From positions 62,001 to 126,000 of the forward strand of contig JAULBX010011100.1 in assembly GCA_032358255.1 (NCBI GenBank): a stretch of DNA of 64,000 nucleotides. Direction: 5' to 3'. This document shows positions 12,801-23,078 of the stretch, in pieces. The position numbers were made by a program, and so were the translations under genes. Source of the DNA: Heterotrichella gracilis. Lineage: Eukaryota; Sar; Xanthophyceae; Tribonematales; Xanthonemataceae. Within the stretch, counting starts at the first letter, position 1. Every line of letters starts with the position of its first letter. The notes under the pieces are model-generated. The model made no database searches, was not told the DNA's origin, and saw only the letters and a program-made list of their open reading frames with translations.

Positions 12801-15800
12801 ACTTTGCAACGCCCAGCAAATCAATCCTCCTCAAGGTGCCCAACGGCTGTAATAGCAGCAGTGAAGAAACACATGAGATCTGACGGGCTGCTTGAGTAAT
12901 ATGTGGACATTATTATTATTATCATCAAGCATGCATTCCGACAAGAAATCCAGATCAGCAATCAGCATCGCACAAACTTGCGCCACCCAGCCCATGCCTG
13001 TGGACATGGAGGTAGTAGAACCAGGAGTATGCTAATACTACTAACAGCTTATTAGTATACCCCTGGTAGAACATGATCTCACACAGACGTAGGTCACATG
13101 CTGGCACCGCTTCTGCAGGTTGGACATCTATGACAGGTTTCAAGCTTGCCTTCTCATTAGCTAAATTCCGCAAAAACACATCGAGTTAGGGCTTTTCTTT
13201 TGCACCCCTACCTTTGTGAAGGTTTTCTTATTGAGCATGTGCTGCACCATGTCTTCGTCAAATTCATCAGCCAGGTAGTGCCGGTTGGACTGATCAGCAA
13301 CCTCCTGCTCAGTGGCTGCCGCACCATGTGCAAAGGTGTCTGGTGGCTTGAGGAGCGGCTTGAAGCACCTGACTGCGCCCTTTTTGGCCTGCACAGCCAT
13401 GACTGCCCCCTCGGCATACACGAGCTTGTCCTCTTGAGTTGCCCTGGCGAGCTCCTCCAGGCAGTCCTGTAGGCAATGCCAACCCTCAAAGTAGCTACAG
13501 AAAATCTAAAGCCTAATATGTAAACCCCTAAACTCCATCTGGCAAGCTCCTCAAGGCAATACCGCATGCAGTGTCAACCCATTTGTCCACCTACCAGTGT
13601 GTGTATTACAAGCACACTCCCTCTATGAAGGTAAATGGTACACACACAGTGCCAGGACGAAATTTCTTGGCTGCACATGCACGACGAGCTGCCAGCCGCC
13701 CTCTCATAAATCCCGTTTGTTGAACATAAATACTGTATGTTTTTTAAAATAGAAATTGAGGAGCATACCAATGGACTCGCGGACACAACACCAATAAGCA
13801 ATCACAGTTATTAACCACTTGCACAAACCCTAAAACCCCTACCTAAACCCACCCACCTGTGTGAGCTTGAACGTCACCGCCACCGCCCTCACGCCCTGCA
13901 GGCGCGAGTCAGCCATGAGCAGGTCGGTGGTGCTGATACCCAGGCTGTGCCCTGTCCCATAAGCAAAGTGCCACACAGCATCCCTGCGAGGGCGGGGGGC
14001 GCTGGCGGGCTCGTCCGCATCGCCTGCATTTGCCAGAAACAAGGGTATCTACATTAGAAAACGAGTTTTGTATCCATCAGGATGGAAGTTTAAAGGTATA
14101 CATTTCAATCTACGATGATACCTGGGATATTATTACTTATCACCATTTCTCCTATAATCACAGGTCTTCCAGGCAACACTGCCAAGAGGCCATTCTGACC
14201 TGTTACTGCCTGGTCATGCTAACACCCTACAAGGGAGGCTTTCAAGCTGGCCGCTGGCTTAGGCCCCAACCACTGTGTTGGGAATCGACAGGCAACATTA
14301 CTGCAATGCAATCACCGCTGGGTTCCAGGTGACGTCTCACACGCACCAAAACCCTAAACCCTAAAACATGTCAACACACGTACCACATTCCTTGTTCAAG
14401 ACGTTTAAAACCTCCGAGGCAGTAATCTCCTGCATGGATTTCCACAGAACGCTGCAGGATGTAGGGCCAAGGCACTGCCCCTCGTCTTCAAGCCCCAATA
14501 TGCCGATCAGCTACAAGGGGAAACACGCATGTATATTGAGTAATTGGATTACATAATATATATAATAAATAAGTCCTCGAGCCCCAATATGCTGATCTTC
14601 TGCAAGGGGAACACGCACAATGATTGAGCAGTTGAAAGCGGGGGGAAACCAGGGGTGGTTGATGGGTGTGGGGGAGTGTCAACACGTGTATAATGGAGCT
14701 CCCCTTGTGCGCTTTCACACAGGCGGTCAGTGGGCAGGTGAGACCCTGGCGATAGGGAATGGGCAACACATGTACCAACACACTTGCATGTGTAGCACAA
14801 AGACACACAGCAAACCCCCAAAAGCCAGACATCAACATTGATACACCAAGCTGTACCCCCTCCGCATTCCCCCAGCGCACATAGACCCTCCATCTCCCCA
14901 GCGCACTGCAGACCCCTACACCCTACACCCTACACCCCAAACCCTAAGCCCCACGCACCGCAGTCGCGTGCTGCACCCACACCAGGTATTGAGTCATCGC
15001 GTGGGTGGTCTCCTCAAAATTGCTCAGCGTGGTCCCCGGGGGTATCCTGTTTCCACTCCACTCCGCACCATATATTGGGTGCTTGGCCATGAGGGTGTCG
15101 TCGTCAATGCACTGCACAAGGGGGCTAGGGTTTAGGGTTTAGGATCTCGTCGCTGATGCACTGTACGGGGTGTTAGGGTTTCAGGATTTTGGGGGTTTGC
15201 AATTTCGTCGCTGATGCACTGTACAGGAGGGTAAGGGTTGTTGAGTTTAGGTCTCATCACTGATGCACTGTTTAGGGGGTTTAGGGTTTAGGGAAGAACC
15301 CTATAAGGGTTGTGCTTGGCCATTGGACCTCATCGCGGATGCACTGCACAGGGAGGGGGGAACTCATGAGGTTTGCATACAAGGGGAGGAGGAACCCTAT
15401 TAGGGTTGCTTGGCAGATAGGGTCTCATTGCCGACTCGCTGTACAAGGGGGCGGGGGTTGAGACACCACACTAGGGTTGTCACACCTGCATCGTGGCACC
15501 ATCCACTATAGCGGGTATTTGCCTGGCACAGCTCAATATACTGAAATCCAGAAAATTTGGTGTTGAATATGGAATACAGTAGGACCCAGTTGTGGTTTTG
15601 GAATAACTGGAAATACCTAGCAGTGTGATTTTCAAGGCCATGGCCCACCCCACGCTCACCAGTGGCTCACCTCCTAGTCAATCCCTGATCCCTAAACCAT
15701 AAACCCTATCTTGCCCCCCCCGCCCCCCGCCCCCCCCTCACCAGCGCCACCAGCTGGTGCCTTGCATCCTCCCGATTGGTGGCCAGTCAAACCCCGAACC

Positions 15801-18800
15801 CTGCACCCAAACCCTAGACCCCAAACCCTACACTGCCCCCACTCACCAGTGCCTCCAGCTGGCGCTTTGCATCTCCCCGGTTGGTGGCCAGTCAAACTAA
15901 TCCCTAAACCCTAAAGCCTAACTTGCCCTCACTCACCAGTGCCGCCAGCTGGCGCCTTGCATCTTCCCGGTTGGTGGCCAGGGCACCCTCTACCTCCTTC
16001 AGTGGACCAGCCATCTGCTCTGACCAAGAACCCCACAGCTGATCAATGGTGCAGCTGCAAGCAAGGGTGTGTGGTGTAAGAGCCTTGCTTAGGGTTTAGG
16101 GTTTGGTTCAGCTGCGTGCAAGGGGTAGCAAGGGTGTGTAAGGGGCCTTGAGCGAGCAAGCAAGGGCAGAAAGCCTGGCACTGTTTATGGTACAGAGTTT
16201 GGGTGTCTATCTACAATTAACGCTGGTTAATAAAAATGAATAATTACATGCATTCCCGCTCAAAAGCAAGATCTATGGAATTGGTCTATTGAATTGACCA
16301 AGAACCCCACAGCTGATCCACGCTGCAGCTGCAAGTGCACATGTGCATGAGAGGGTGGGCGGGGGCACAACAGTAAACCCTTATCCAGGGTCTCAGCCGG
16401 TACTGACCATCGATCACCCCACAGCAGACACAACAGTCGTTCATTGACGGTCCTTGCTGATTTCCCACCACCAGCTCGTAGGCATACACGAGCGTTGAAG
16501 AACGGACTAAAACTCGGTTGTTGCAACTGTAGCATGAAACCCTTATCCAGGGTCTCACTATCCCTAAACCCTTACCAAGGGTCACTGGCCTCCCGCAGCA
16601 GCTTGCCCAGCATCTGCTTGCATTCCAGGTACCCCCGCGTGGCCCCCTCGGCCCGATTTAATGTGCCCTGGAGCAACTCCATTGCCTGCCGGGCATCCAA
16701 CCTGGGAATCACCTCTGCACACCACCAGCACAACTGTCATCGCAGGATTCTCCTTCTTGCTTGCTTGCATATAGGTACAATCCGATTTAGCGAATTTTAC
16801 TAAATTAATCCCCCGCCAGCTGGCTGCCACTTGTTCCCTAGCGCAGCAAATGTCACAATTGGATTCTAGTTCCTGCTTGCGTTCATCCAATTCAGTCCCT
16901 TGCCCTATAAAGGAAACCCTAAACCCTAACCTCTACTCCACAAAACCCTACCCCCCTGGCTGCCACTTGTCCTTTTGCACCTTGCACAGGTGGCCCCATA
17001 TCACTCCTTGTAGGGACTCCAGCAACAGTGGGAAACCCTGGAGACCCTAAAATCTAAACCCTGAACCTTACCCACACCTGGCTGCCACCTGTCCCTCTGC
17101 GCCATTCTCAGCAAATCCCTAAACCCAGAACCCAAAACCCTGCCCACCTGGCTGCCACTTGTCCATCTGCGCCTTGCTCTGGCACAGGTGGCCCATGTCA
17201 GGCGGGGTCATAATTCTAGCAACAGCAAAACCCCTAAACAGTCAACCCTAAACCCTAGCCATACCTGGCTGCCACTTGTCCCTCTGCGCCTTGCTCTGGC
17301 ACAGGTGGCCCATGTCAGGCCCGGTCAAGGGGGTCATATTTTTGTCATCCACCTACAAGGGGAGGAAAGCAAGAGCATTATGCAGTGCACTGGCCTGCAC
17401 ATTAAACAGGCGATGCATTTTCAAGATTAACAGGTGTGACATTGTGGTCCTAAGCCGAGCATCCACTGATCATACACTGCATTAGAGCATGGACTGGTGT
17501 CATCAATCAAGTGCTTGGTGGCTCACGTGCGCGTGGTAGGTGCATCACAGCATGGACATGGTCACACAGCAATGCTCATTTGTTTTCCCCTTCGTTTCCT
17601 CACCAGGAAGGGAAATGATCAACATGGAATCGTAAAGGGAAACAATAGACATGGGATTTAAAATATCTACTTGCAATAACTTCAAGCAGTAGTATACAAA
17701 ATACAACAACATTTAAAGATCCGTTCAAAGAGAATACATTCAATAAACTGTATTTACTGTTATCCTTTAAAATAACAATCATGGAACACCATACCCGATG
17801 CGGTTCATAGAGGTACTGATGCATCGCCTCCCATGTCTCTGGCTGGTCATATGGGTGGGGATCGCTCTCAGTGCCAGCCTGCAAGCACCAACGATCACAT
17901 GACTGATTAGATGTGCCTGCCAGCACCAACGATCGCATAACTGAACTGATTAGAGTGATTGGGCTGGTTATATCTGATACGACACTGCCCGCAACGATCG
18001 CATGACTGATTAGATGTGCCTGCCAGCACCAACGATCGAATAACTGAACTGATTATAGTGATTAGGCTGGTTATATCTTATTAGACACTGCCCGCAACGA
18101 TCGCATGACTGATTAGATTTGCCTGCCAGCACCAACCACGGCATACAACCAGGGCCGGGCACAGAGACACGCGAATCAGATCAGATCAGATCAGGAGATC
18201 AGTGTCGGGCCCTACAAGCACACCCATCAGGGATGATGCGGCGAGGTGTGTGGCTGACGGGGCTAAAGGAGGTATCCGGTATAATACTAGGGACGATCCG
18301 GTGCCTGATGCCCAAAAAATGACAGTAGTACTACTGAGGACGGCCTGGGTGCCATGTGAACCGACTGCCAAGCTCGCTCCTTCATGGGCATGCTGTGTGG
18401 GGGCTATTGGGTGCCATGTGGCGCTGATGAGGCGCTCATTAGGTGCTGATTGGGTGCTATTTGGTGTGACCAAGCAGCGATGGGGTTCTCACCACGGAGG
18501 TGCGTCGGAATTTGCGCAGCCAGCCTGAAAGGTAGGACAGCCACTCGTCGCCTAGAAGCAGTCTACCACCATCGGCTTCAGACTGGCCCAGCTTTGCCAA
18601 GTGAAATAGGGGGACCTCCTCCAGCCCGACCTGCAGCAGCAAGCCTTGCAACAATGTTCTGTTTCCTGACAAATCGAATGACAATTCACTTCCTTGGGGT
18701 TTGCAAGTGTTCCTGAATTACAGTCACAACCACGAATTGTCAGTAACAACCACAATCACAATCACAATCGCAACCACAAAGCTTACAACAATTTTCAACA

Positions 18801-21800
18801 GCAATTGTCCAAGCATCAGAACTCCAATGCCCCGTCACTATCCAGCCCCATTTTTTCAAAAATCTTTACCCAACAGACTGGCGTGAGCTGCTGTGTAGCT
18901 GCAAACCCATAGAAGGTAGAGGACAGGCCCCGCAGATCCAAGATAGGATCCAAACAGTGGTAAATTTCAAGCAAGCAGCAGCCATGATGACCACGCAATA
19001 GAGAGTCGACCATAGGGTCATGCACGACAATGGCTGTCCGCAAGTGGATCCTACCTGATAACACCACGCCACACCACAGCCACGGGGGCACCCAACCCAA
19101 CCCCACCATATCGCAGCGGCAGGTAACAGCGCATCATGATTCCCAAGCGACAAAACCATCTATCCCAACCTTAAACCCCTAACCGCCAACACCATACCCT
19201 GCGCACCACGGTCCCTGTGGCAAAAGCCTAAACCCTAACACCAAACCCCAAACCCTACACTGCGCACCATGATTCCCGAGTGGCAAAACGGCTTGCCCCG
19301 CCACCCAATGCACGCCTTGTCCACCGCAAGGGATGTCAGCACCTCCCTGATTTGGCAGCTGATGACCCGCATCTGGTGGCAGTTGGCGTGCTTGTCAATG
19401 GTGGCTAGAAGTTTCCCCTTGTGCTCTTCAGGCAGTGGCTGGTCATGTGGGATGTTGAGCAGGGTCTTGGCAGCGCCCTCCAACATTGGCACCACCGACA
19501 CCCGTGCCCTGCGGGGGTGGAAACAGGATTGCAGAGGCCTGTGTAGGGTTTAGGGTTTGGGGTATTGGGTTTAAAGGTAGGGTTTTGGGTTGCTGAAGTA
19601 ACAACGTCAAGATTGGGCATTCAGTATTGGGGTTAGGATTAGGGGTTGAGGGTGTGGTACCAAGGGGGGGTGCTGTCAAGCCATTGCCAAAGGCAAAGGG
19701 CTCACTGATATGCCGTAAAATAGCTTTCAATGTGGAATCTAGCAGGGAAGCATGTTACTGGACACCAACCATGTTCTGCAAACATGCACATCGTTTGCAA
19801 AACTTTCACATGGTTTCACTTGACCCGAGAATGGCGCTCCAAAAGCCTATCAGAGGCGCTCACAGCTCTAAATTGGTAAGAGCAATGTACTATCAAGCAT
19901 TCCAAGCAGGACCTCCAGTCGCGTGGGATCAATAGGTGGTACAAACACTGCCATGAAAGAGCTGCGTGGCGCCGCATGTTCACAGTGACAGCCAATCTGG
20001 CTGTGATGGTGGCATGCATGTGACTAATTAAGTACAGTCAGGACAGTATGTGACTAACTCAGTACGGTAAAATTCAGGACAGCGTGTGTCAGAATATGGT
20101 GTTTTTTTTTTATTCTGGTTGTCGACACCGCACCGCCCTCCCAGCTCTGGGGGGGTAAATGTTGCCTTCAAGCAAATTGCATTAATTATTGTTTTATAAT
20201 ACATAATACAATGATATAGATGAAACAACAAACCAGGTTGTATGCACTCAAGTGCAGGGTGGGCGGAGGTCGCCATTAGGCAGATTGTAAATACTATCGG
20301 GAAGATTACAATATAGGTTAGATACCAAATCAGGTGATGTTGTATGCACTCACAGCTCTGGGTGGGTGAGGGTGACCTTCACGCAGACCGCAAAGATGTT
20401 GAACAGGAACATGTCCTTGCAGATGTGAAGGAGCTTTGACGGCAGCAACGCATCCCCGCTCAGCTCAGCTTCCAGCCCGTTCCAAAGACAGATCTTTGGC
20501 TGGTGCACCATTTTGTCCAGGTTGCTAGCGGTGCATACCCTACAAACCAGATCACATTATCAGACCACTGATCAGATCACATCATCGTCCTACCGATCAG
20601 ATTGCAACCCAGGGTTTAGGGTAAAGCAAGTTGACCAGTGGTGTGCAACCGTCACGAGCAACCTGGCATCATTGTTGGCCCAGGGTTTAGGGTACAGGCC
20701 CTAGGGTAATTGTTCGGTGCCTGGCCACGCGCTCAAGGTGCACTCTTGTGTCTCCGCCTCCACTCTGTCCTTCGGCCCTAAACCCTAAACCCTAAACCCT
20801 GTCCTGTGTCACAGTGTGGGTGCAGCGCCAGGTGACACAGGCTGTAAAGATTGAGCACAAATCTAGTATCGATCATCCATTATGATACTGCATAGGGACC
20901 AGGCTACAGGGTTGTCCATGCACTGGTGTGCGCATCGAGTAGGGCGCCTCACCACGCGCTTTTTGTCCTGTCAAGTGCCTCCGCCACCACCCTGTCCTTG
21001 AGGCCTGTGTCCAGCGCTGGGAGCAGCACCAACTGGAACAGGCTACTCAGGTGGACCCCATTTTCATCCGGAGAGGTCTGGTGGTCGGCGTACAGGTGGT
21101 CGATGAAGCTTCCCACACTGGGGAATCTGGTGCCAGGCTGGCAGATGGGGCAGTCCCACACTTTGGCGCTGTGTGGGGAGCAGCCGGCCAGCAGCAATTG
21201 CAGGACCCCGGTGCCCCCCAGTGTCACTTGCTGGTCGCTTTCAAAGTCTGCACGCCCAAGATGGCAGCAGAGTCAGGGGTGGGTCAGCCGGGTAGAGTGG
21301 GGAGGTGACAAAATGTACCACGGGAGATAGGTGAGGAAAAGCAAGCGGAAAAGCAAAGCAGAAAAACTAAGCGGGAAGGTAAAGCGGGAAAGCAAAGCAG
21401 AAAAGCAAAGCGACAAGTTGTACCACGAGAGATAGGTGCCAGGGTTTAGGGTTTAGGGTAAGCTCATTCCTTCAACCCTAAGCAGGAGCGACAACCGCAA
21501 CACAGCGTGAGAAAGGGGTCAGGTTTATGGAGTAGGGTAGGCTTGCCTCTCAAACCCTAACAGAAGCGACAAGCGCACCGCAGCAGGAGAAAGGTGGCAG
21601 GGTTTAGGGTTTAGGACAGGCTCATCTCTAGACCCTAAACAGAAGCAGCAAGCGCACCGCAGCAGGAGAAAGGTGCCAGATCGTGTGCCGCTTTGTAGAG
21701 CTCAGAGACAGGCACACTGAAGAATTTGAGGTCTGGAACCAGATAGGAGGAGAAGGCCTGCCTGCAGGCAATGCTGAGACTAGTCTGGGGCTGCTGCTTT

Positions 21801-21995
21801 CTCGAAAATGCGTTAAAAGCATCACTGCAAGAAAGTGGACACGTACGCAATATTCTGCAGACATGATGCATACCTCCTTGGCCCGCTCCCTTTTGTCTAC
21901 CCAGGGAGACTGAGCCTGCACACAGCACACCTCTTGGAAACACCACTTTTGAAAGAGTGGAACTGTGTCCCATATCTGTCAGAGGGCATGCCCAT
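9862..21995 (-). CDS. Large protein with C-terminal U-box (putative E3 ubiquitin ligase)
   Basis: Eighteen exons: 21995-21931, 21824-21658, 21247-20953, 20539-20354, 19508-19268, 18630-18493, 17878-17795, 17352-17265, 16714-16576, 16054-15937, 15111-14959, 14510-14384, 14023-13857, 13466-13212, 12657-12466, 12026-11297, 11021-10195, 10053-9862. Total 4,164 nt, 1,387 residues, in phase throughout. The last about 75 residues form a U-box (FYCPLTK|ELLREPVIAADGHTYE, then WLAHHTTSPVMGEPLEH), which recruits E2 enzymes. About residues 110-140 hold a C2H2-like motif (CPIC, then HLYADH). The middle is helical and unrecognised. It is followed by an Ala/Glu/Lys coiled coil and about 450 low-complexity Pro/Gly/Ala residues, including poly-Ala and poly-Pro. 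U-box identity is secure. The first exons are less certain, because only phase and splice quality support them. The middle could belong to a lineage-specific family. Confidence 0.8.
10054..10194 (-). other. In-frame 141-nt intron splitting the U-box
   Basis: The intron starts GTGCGG after FYCPLTK and ends CAG before ELLREPV. It is 47 codons long without a stop, so retention would insert 47 residues between the first two U-box strands. Splicing restores the canonical U-box, so removal is the expected default. Confidence 0.85.
10889..10934 (-). repeat. Coding trinucleotide repeats (poly-Pro and poly-Ala)
   Basis: GGT and GCT runs on the plus strand encode a run of Ala followed by a run of Pro in the U-box protein. 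These tracts are likely to vary in length between strains. Confidence 0.85.
13540..13580 (-). repeat. Echo of U-box gene exon 14 5' edge
   Basis: It resembles 13447-13490, the first codons of the 13466-13212 exon plus its acceptor, and lies in the intron immediately upstream. Confidence 0.65.
14571..14618 (-). repeat. Echo of U-box gene exon 12 5' edge
   Basis: It closely matches 14482-14528; both contain AGCCCCAATATGC and an acceptor-like stretch. It duplicates the junction at 14510/14511. Confidence 0.8.
15095..15440 (-). repeat. Tandem echoes of U-box gene exon 11 5' edge with TTTAGGG spacers
   Basis: The junction motif TGATGCACTGTACAGG (true copy near 15104-15120) recurs in degenerate form about six times. 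Copies lie near 15150, 15205, 15255, 15335 and 15430, separated by TTTAGGG-like runs. Several copies retain an AG acceptor, so competing 3' splice sites are possible. Confidence 0.8.
15742..15890 (-). repeat. Two echoes of U-box gene exon 10 3' edge
   Basis: Copies at 15742-15785 and 15845-15890 resemble 15935-15981, the end of exon 10 and its donor. All three end in TTGGTGGCCAG and are separated by CCCTAAA motifs. A further copy of the exon 10 5' edge lies at 16290-16330. Confidence 0.85.
16810..17215 (-). repeat. Four echoes of U-box gene exon 8 3' edge
   Basis: Copies near 16810, 16955, 17074 and 17145 repeat the segment CTGGCTGCCACTTGTCC and, in the longest ones, the following CTCTGGCACAGGTGGCCC. 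The true exon edge is at 17265-17310. CCCTAAA motifs sit between copies, and each copy carries donor-like sequence. Confidence 0.85.
17879..18135. repeat. Tandem repeat of about 0.1 kb at a U-box gene acceptor
   Basis: Units containing GCCTGCCAGCACCAACGATCG recur near 17915, 18017 and 18119. They share GATTAGATGTGCCTGCC and a GGCTGGTTATATCT block. The array starts at the exon 7 acceptor (17878/17879) and appears to have grown from it. Confidence 0.8.
18171..18203. repeat. (AGATC)n short tandem repeat
   Basis: Repeated ATCAG/GATCA units lie in an intron of the U-box gene. Confidence 0.75.
19130..19225 (-). repeat. Echoes of U-box gene exon 5 3' edge
   Basis: Copies near 19130 and 19198 resemble the true exon end at 19259-19290 (GCGCACCATGATTCCCGAG). 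CCCTAAA motifs separate them. Confidence 0.7.
20130..20262 (-). repeat. Echoes of U-box gene exon 4 3' edge
   Basis: Blocks near 20130-20160 and 20235-20262 resemble 20341-20375, the exon 4 end with its donor (CAGCTCTGGGTGGG). Confidence 0.65.
20717..20776 (-). repeat. Echo of U-box gene exon 3 3' edge
   Basis: It parallels 20944-21002: CCACGCGCT, CTCCGCC and CTGTCCTT appear in the same order. It is followed directly by about four CCCTAAA units (20777-20800). Confidence 0.75.
21318..21655. repeat. Minisatellite plus echoes of U-box gene exon 2 3' edge
   Basis: The stretch 21318-21416 is built from AAAGCRRAAAAGC-like units. Blocks around 21480-21535 and 21548-21605 then repeat AAGCGCACCGCAGCAGGAGAAAG, whose true copy at the exon 2 end is at 21650-21675. 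TTTAGGG motifs lie between blocks. Confidence 0.8.
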
Positions 21996-23078
21996 TAGGG
22001 AGTGTGCAGTCACCTCCCATGACTAGTCAGTAAGGATGCAGTAACCGCAGGGGTTTAGGTTTAAGCCAAGCCTCGAGTCTGCATGCATGCATCATTCACA
22101 ATGCATGCATATCCGCCAGTGCAAACTTCTTGATCGACTGCCTGTTAAGTGCGCACCCGTAAACTGGGCTGCAAGACGGACTTCTTCTTTTTAATGGACT
22201 TGCCCATTGAAGGAGTTCCAGGTTTTACGCGAGATTAGCTACTGCAATCATGTGATAAAGGACGTCTCATGCCACACTTTTGACGTACAACAACCTGCAC
22301 GCATGTGCCGAACAAAGGCTGCATTCATTCTGAAGCGTGGGGGTTGCTCACTTGGGAGCGTCGGACTCTTGACCAGCAATACGCTTCATTATAAAGCCAA
22401 GTGTGTGCGCACCGGCATGGATCTCAGGTACCCTTCATTAGGGTTTTCATATGACTCTCTTGCACCTTGAAGTGTGTGCAAGACTGGCCATGTCGTGAAC
22501 ACCTGCTTAATGTGAAGCTAGCCTGATAGAAACACCTGATGCTGTTTGTATTCAACTAGTGGAGTCAATGTGCGCGAGGTGGTGCATCCACTCCACTGAT
22601 GGCAGTGTTGTATTTCTCATGTACTCTTCCATGAAATCTAGTAAGGCCACCTCATGGCAGCCTTTGGCTCTGTGGCAGGAAAAGTCACCGACGATAGCAA
22701 CACAAATCCACATGCCAATAGACGCTTGCTTTCATGAAGCAATGACCCCATTAACATCAGCAGTCCACCTGACCACTTCACAATTACTGAAAGGGAATCA
22801 CGAGAAGGGTTCGTCCATGGTGGGTCAAATTATCAGGCTCAAAACTGGTTAGTACCAGTTTATGGTGATCTGTAGCATCCCTGGATGCACAGCAGGATCA
22901 AGACACCAGTGAATGTCTTTCCCAGCTGTCATCAGACTATCGCATTGTGCGACAATGAAGGACATGGGAGCTCGAAACCACTCCCAAGCAAGCCACCATT
23001 CCAATCTTCCAGTGGCATAGCACCCAGAACCACCACCACTCTCCACCTTCTTCACAGCTTCTGCCACAGCTCCCTCCC
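21996..23078. other. Intergenic, no gene seen
   Basis: This lies between the U-box gene start and the DRC4 stop, both minus strand, and is presumably U-box gene promoter plus DRC4 3' UTR. A plus-strand frame of 97 codons at 22559-22852 has no family similarity or splice context. Confidence 0.5.

Noticed and set aside
15095-15440. Regularly spaced repeats resembling a CRISPR array
   Set aside because: Units are degenerate copies of an exon edge, spacing is irregular, spacers are TTTAGGG-rich, and the setting is a eukaryotic intron.
20777-20800. Telomere-like CCCTAAA units as evidence of a chromosome end
   Set aside because: Arrays are only a few units long, occur in both orientations, are scattered through introns of the whole window, and are flanked by genes on both sides.
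13859-21247. Dynein heavy chain tail as identity of the helical middle of the U-box gene
   Set aside because: Helical, Leu/Glu-rich exons suggested it, but no AAA or motor motif is seen and the phase runs uninterrupted into the U-box exons.
22330-22400. tRNA gene
   Set aside because: The block with GGGAGCGTCGGACTCTTGACC recalls a D/anticodon region, but no T-arm GGTTCGANNCC or acceptor stem pairs with it.
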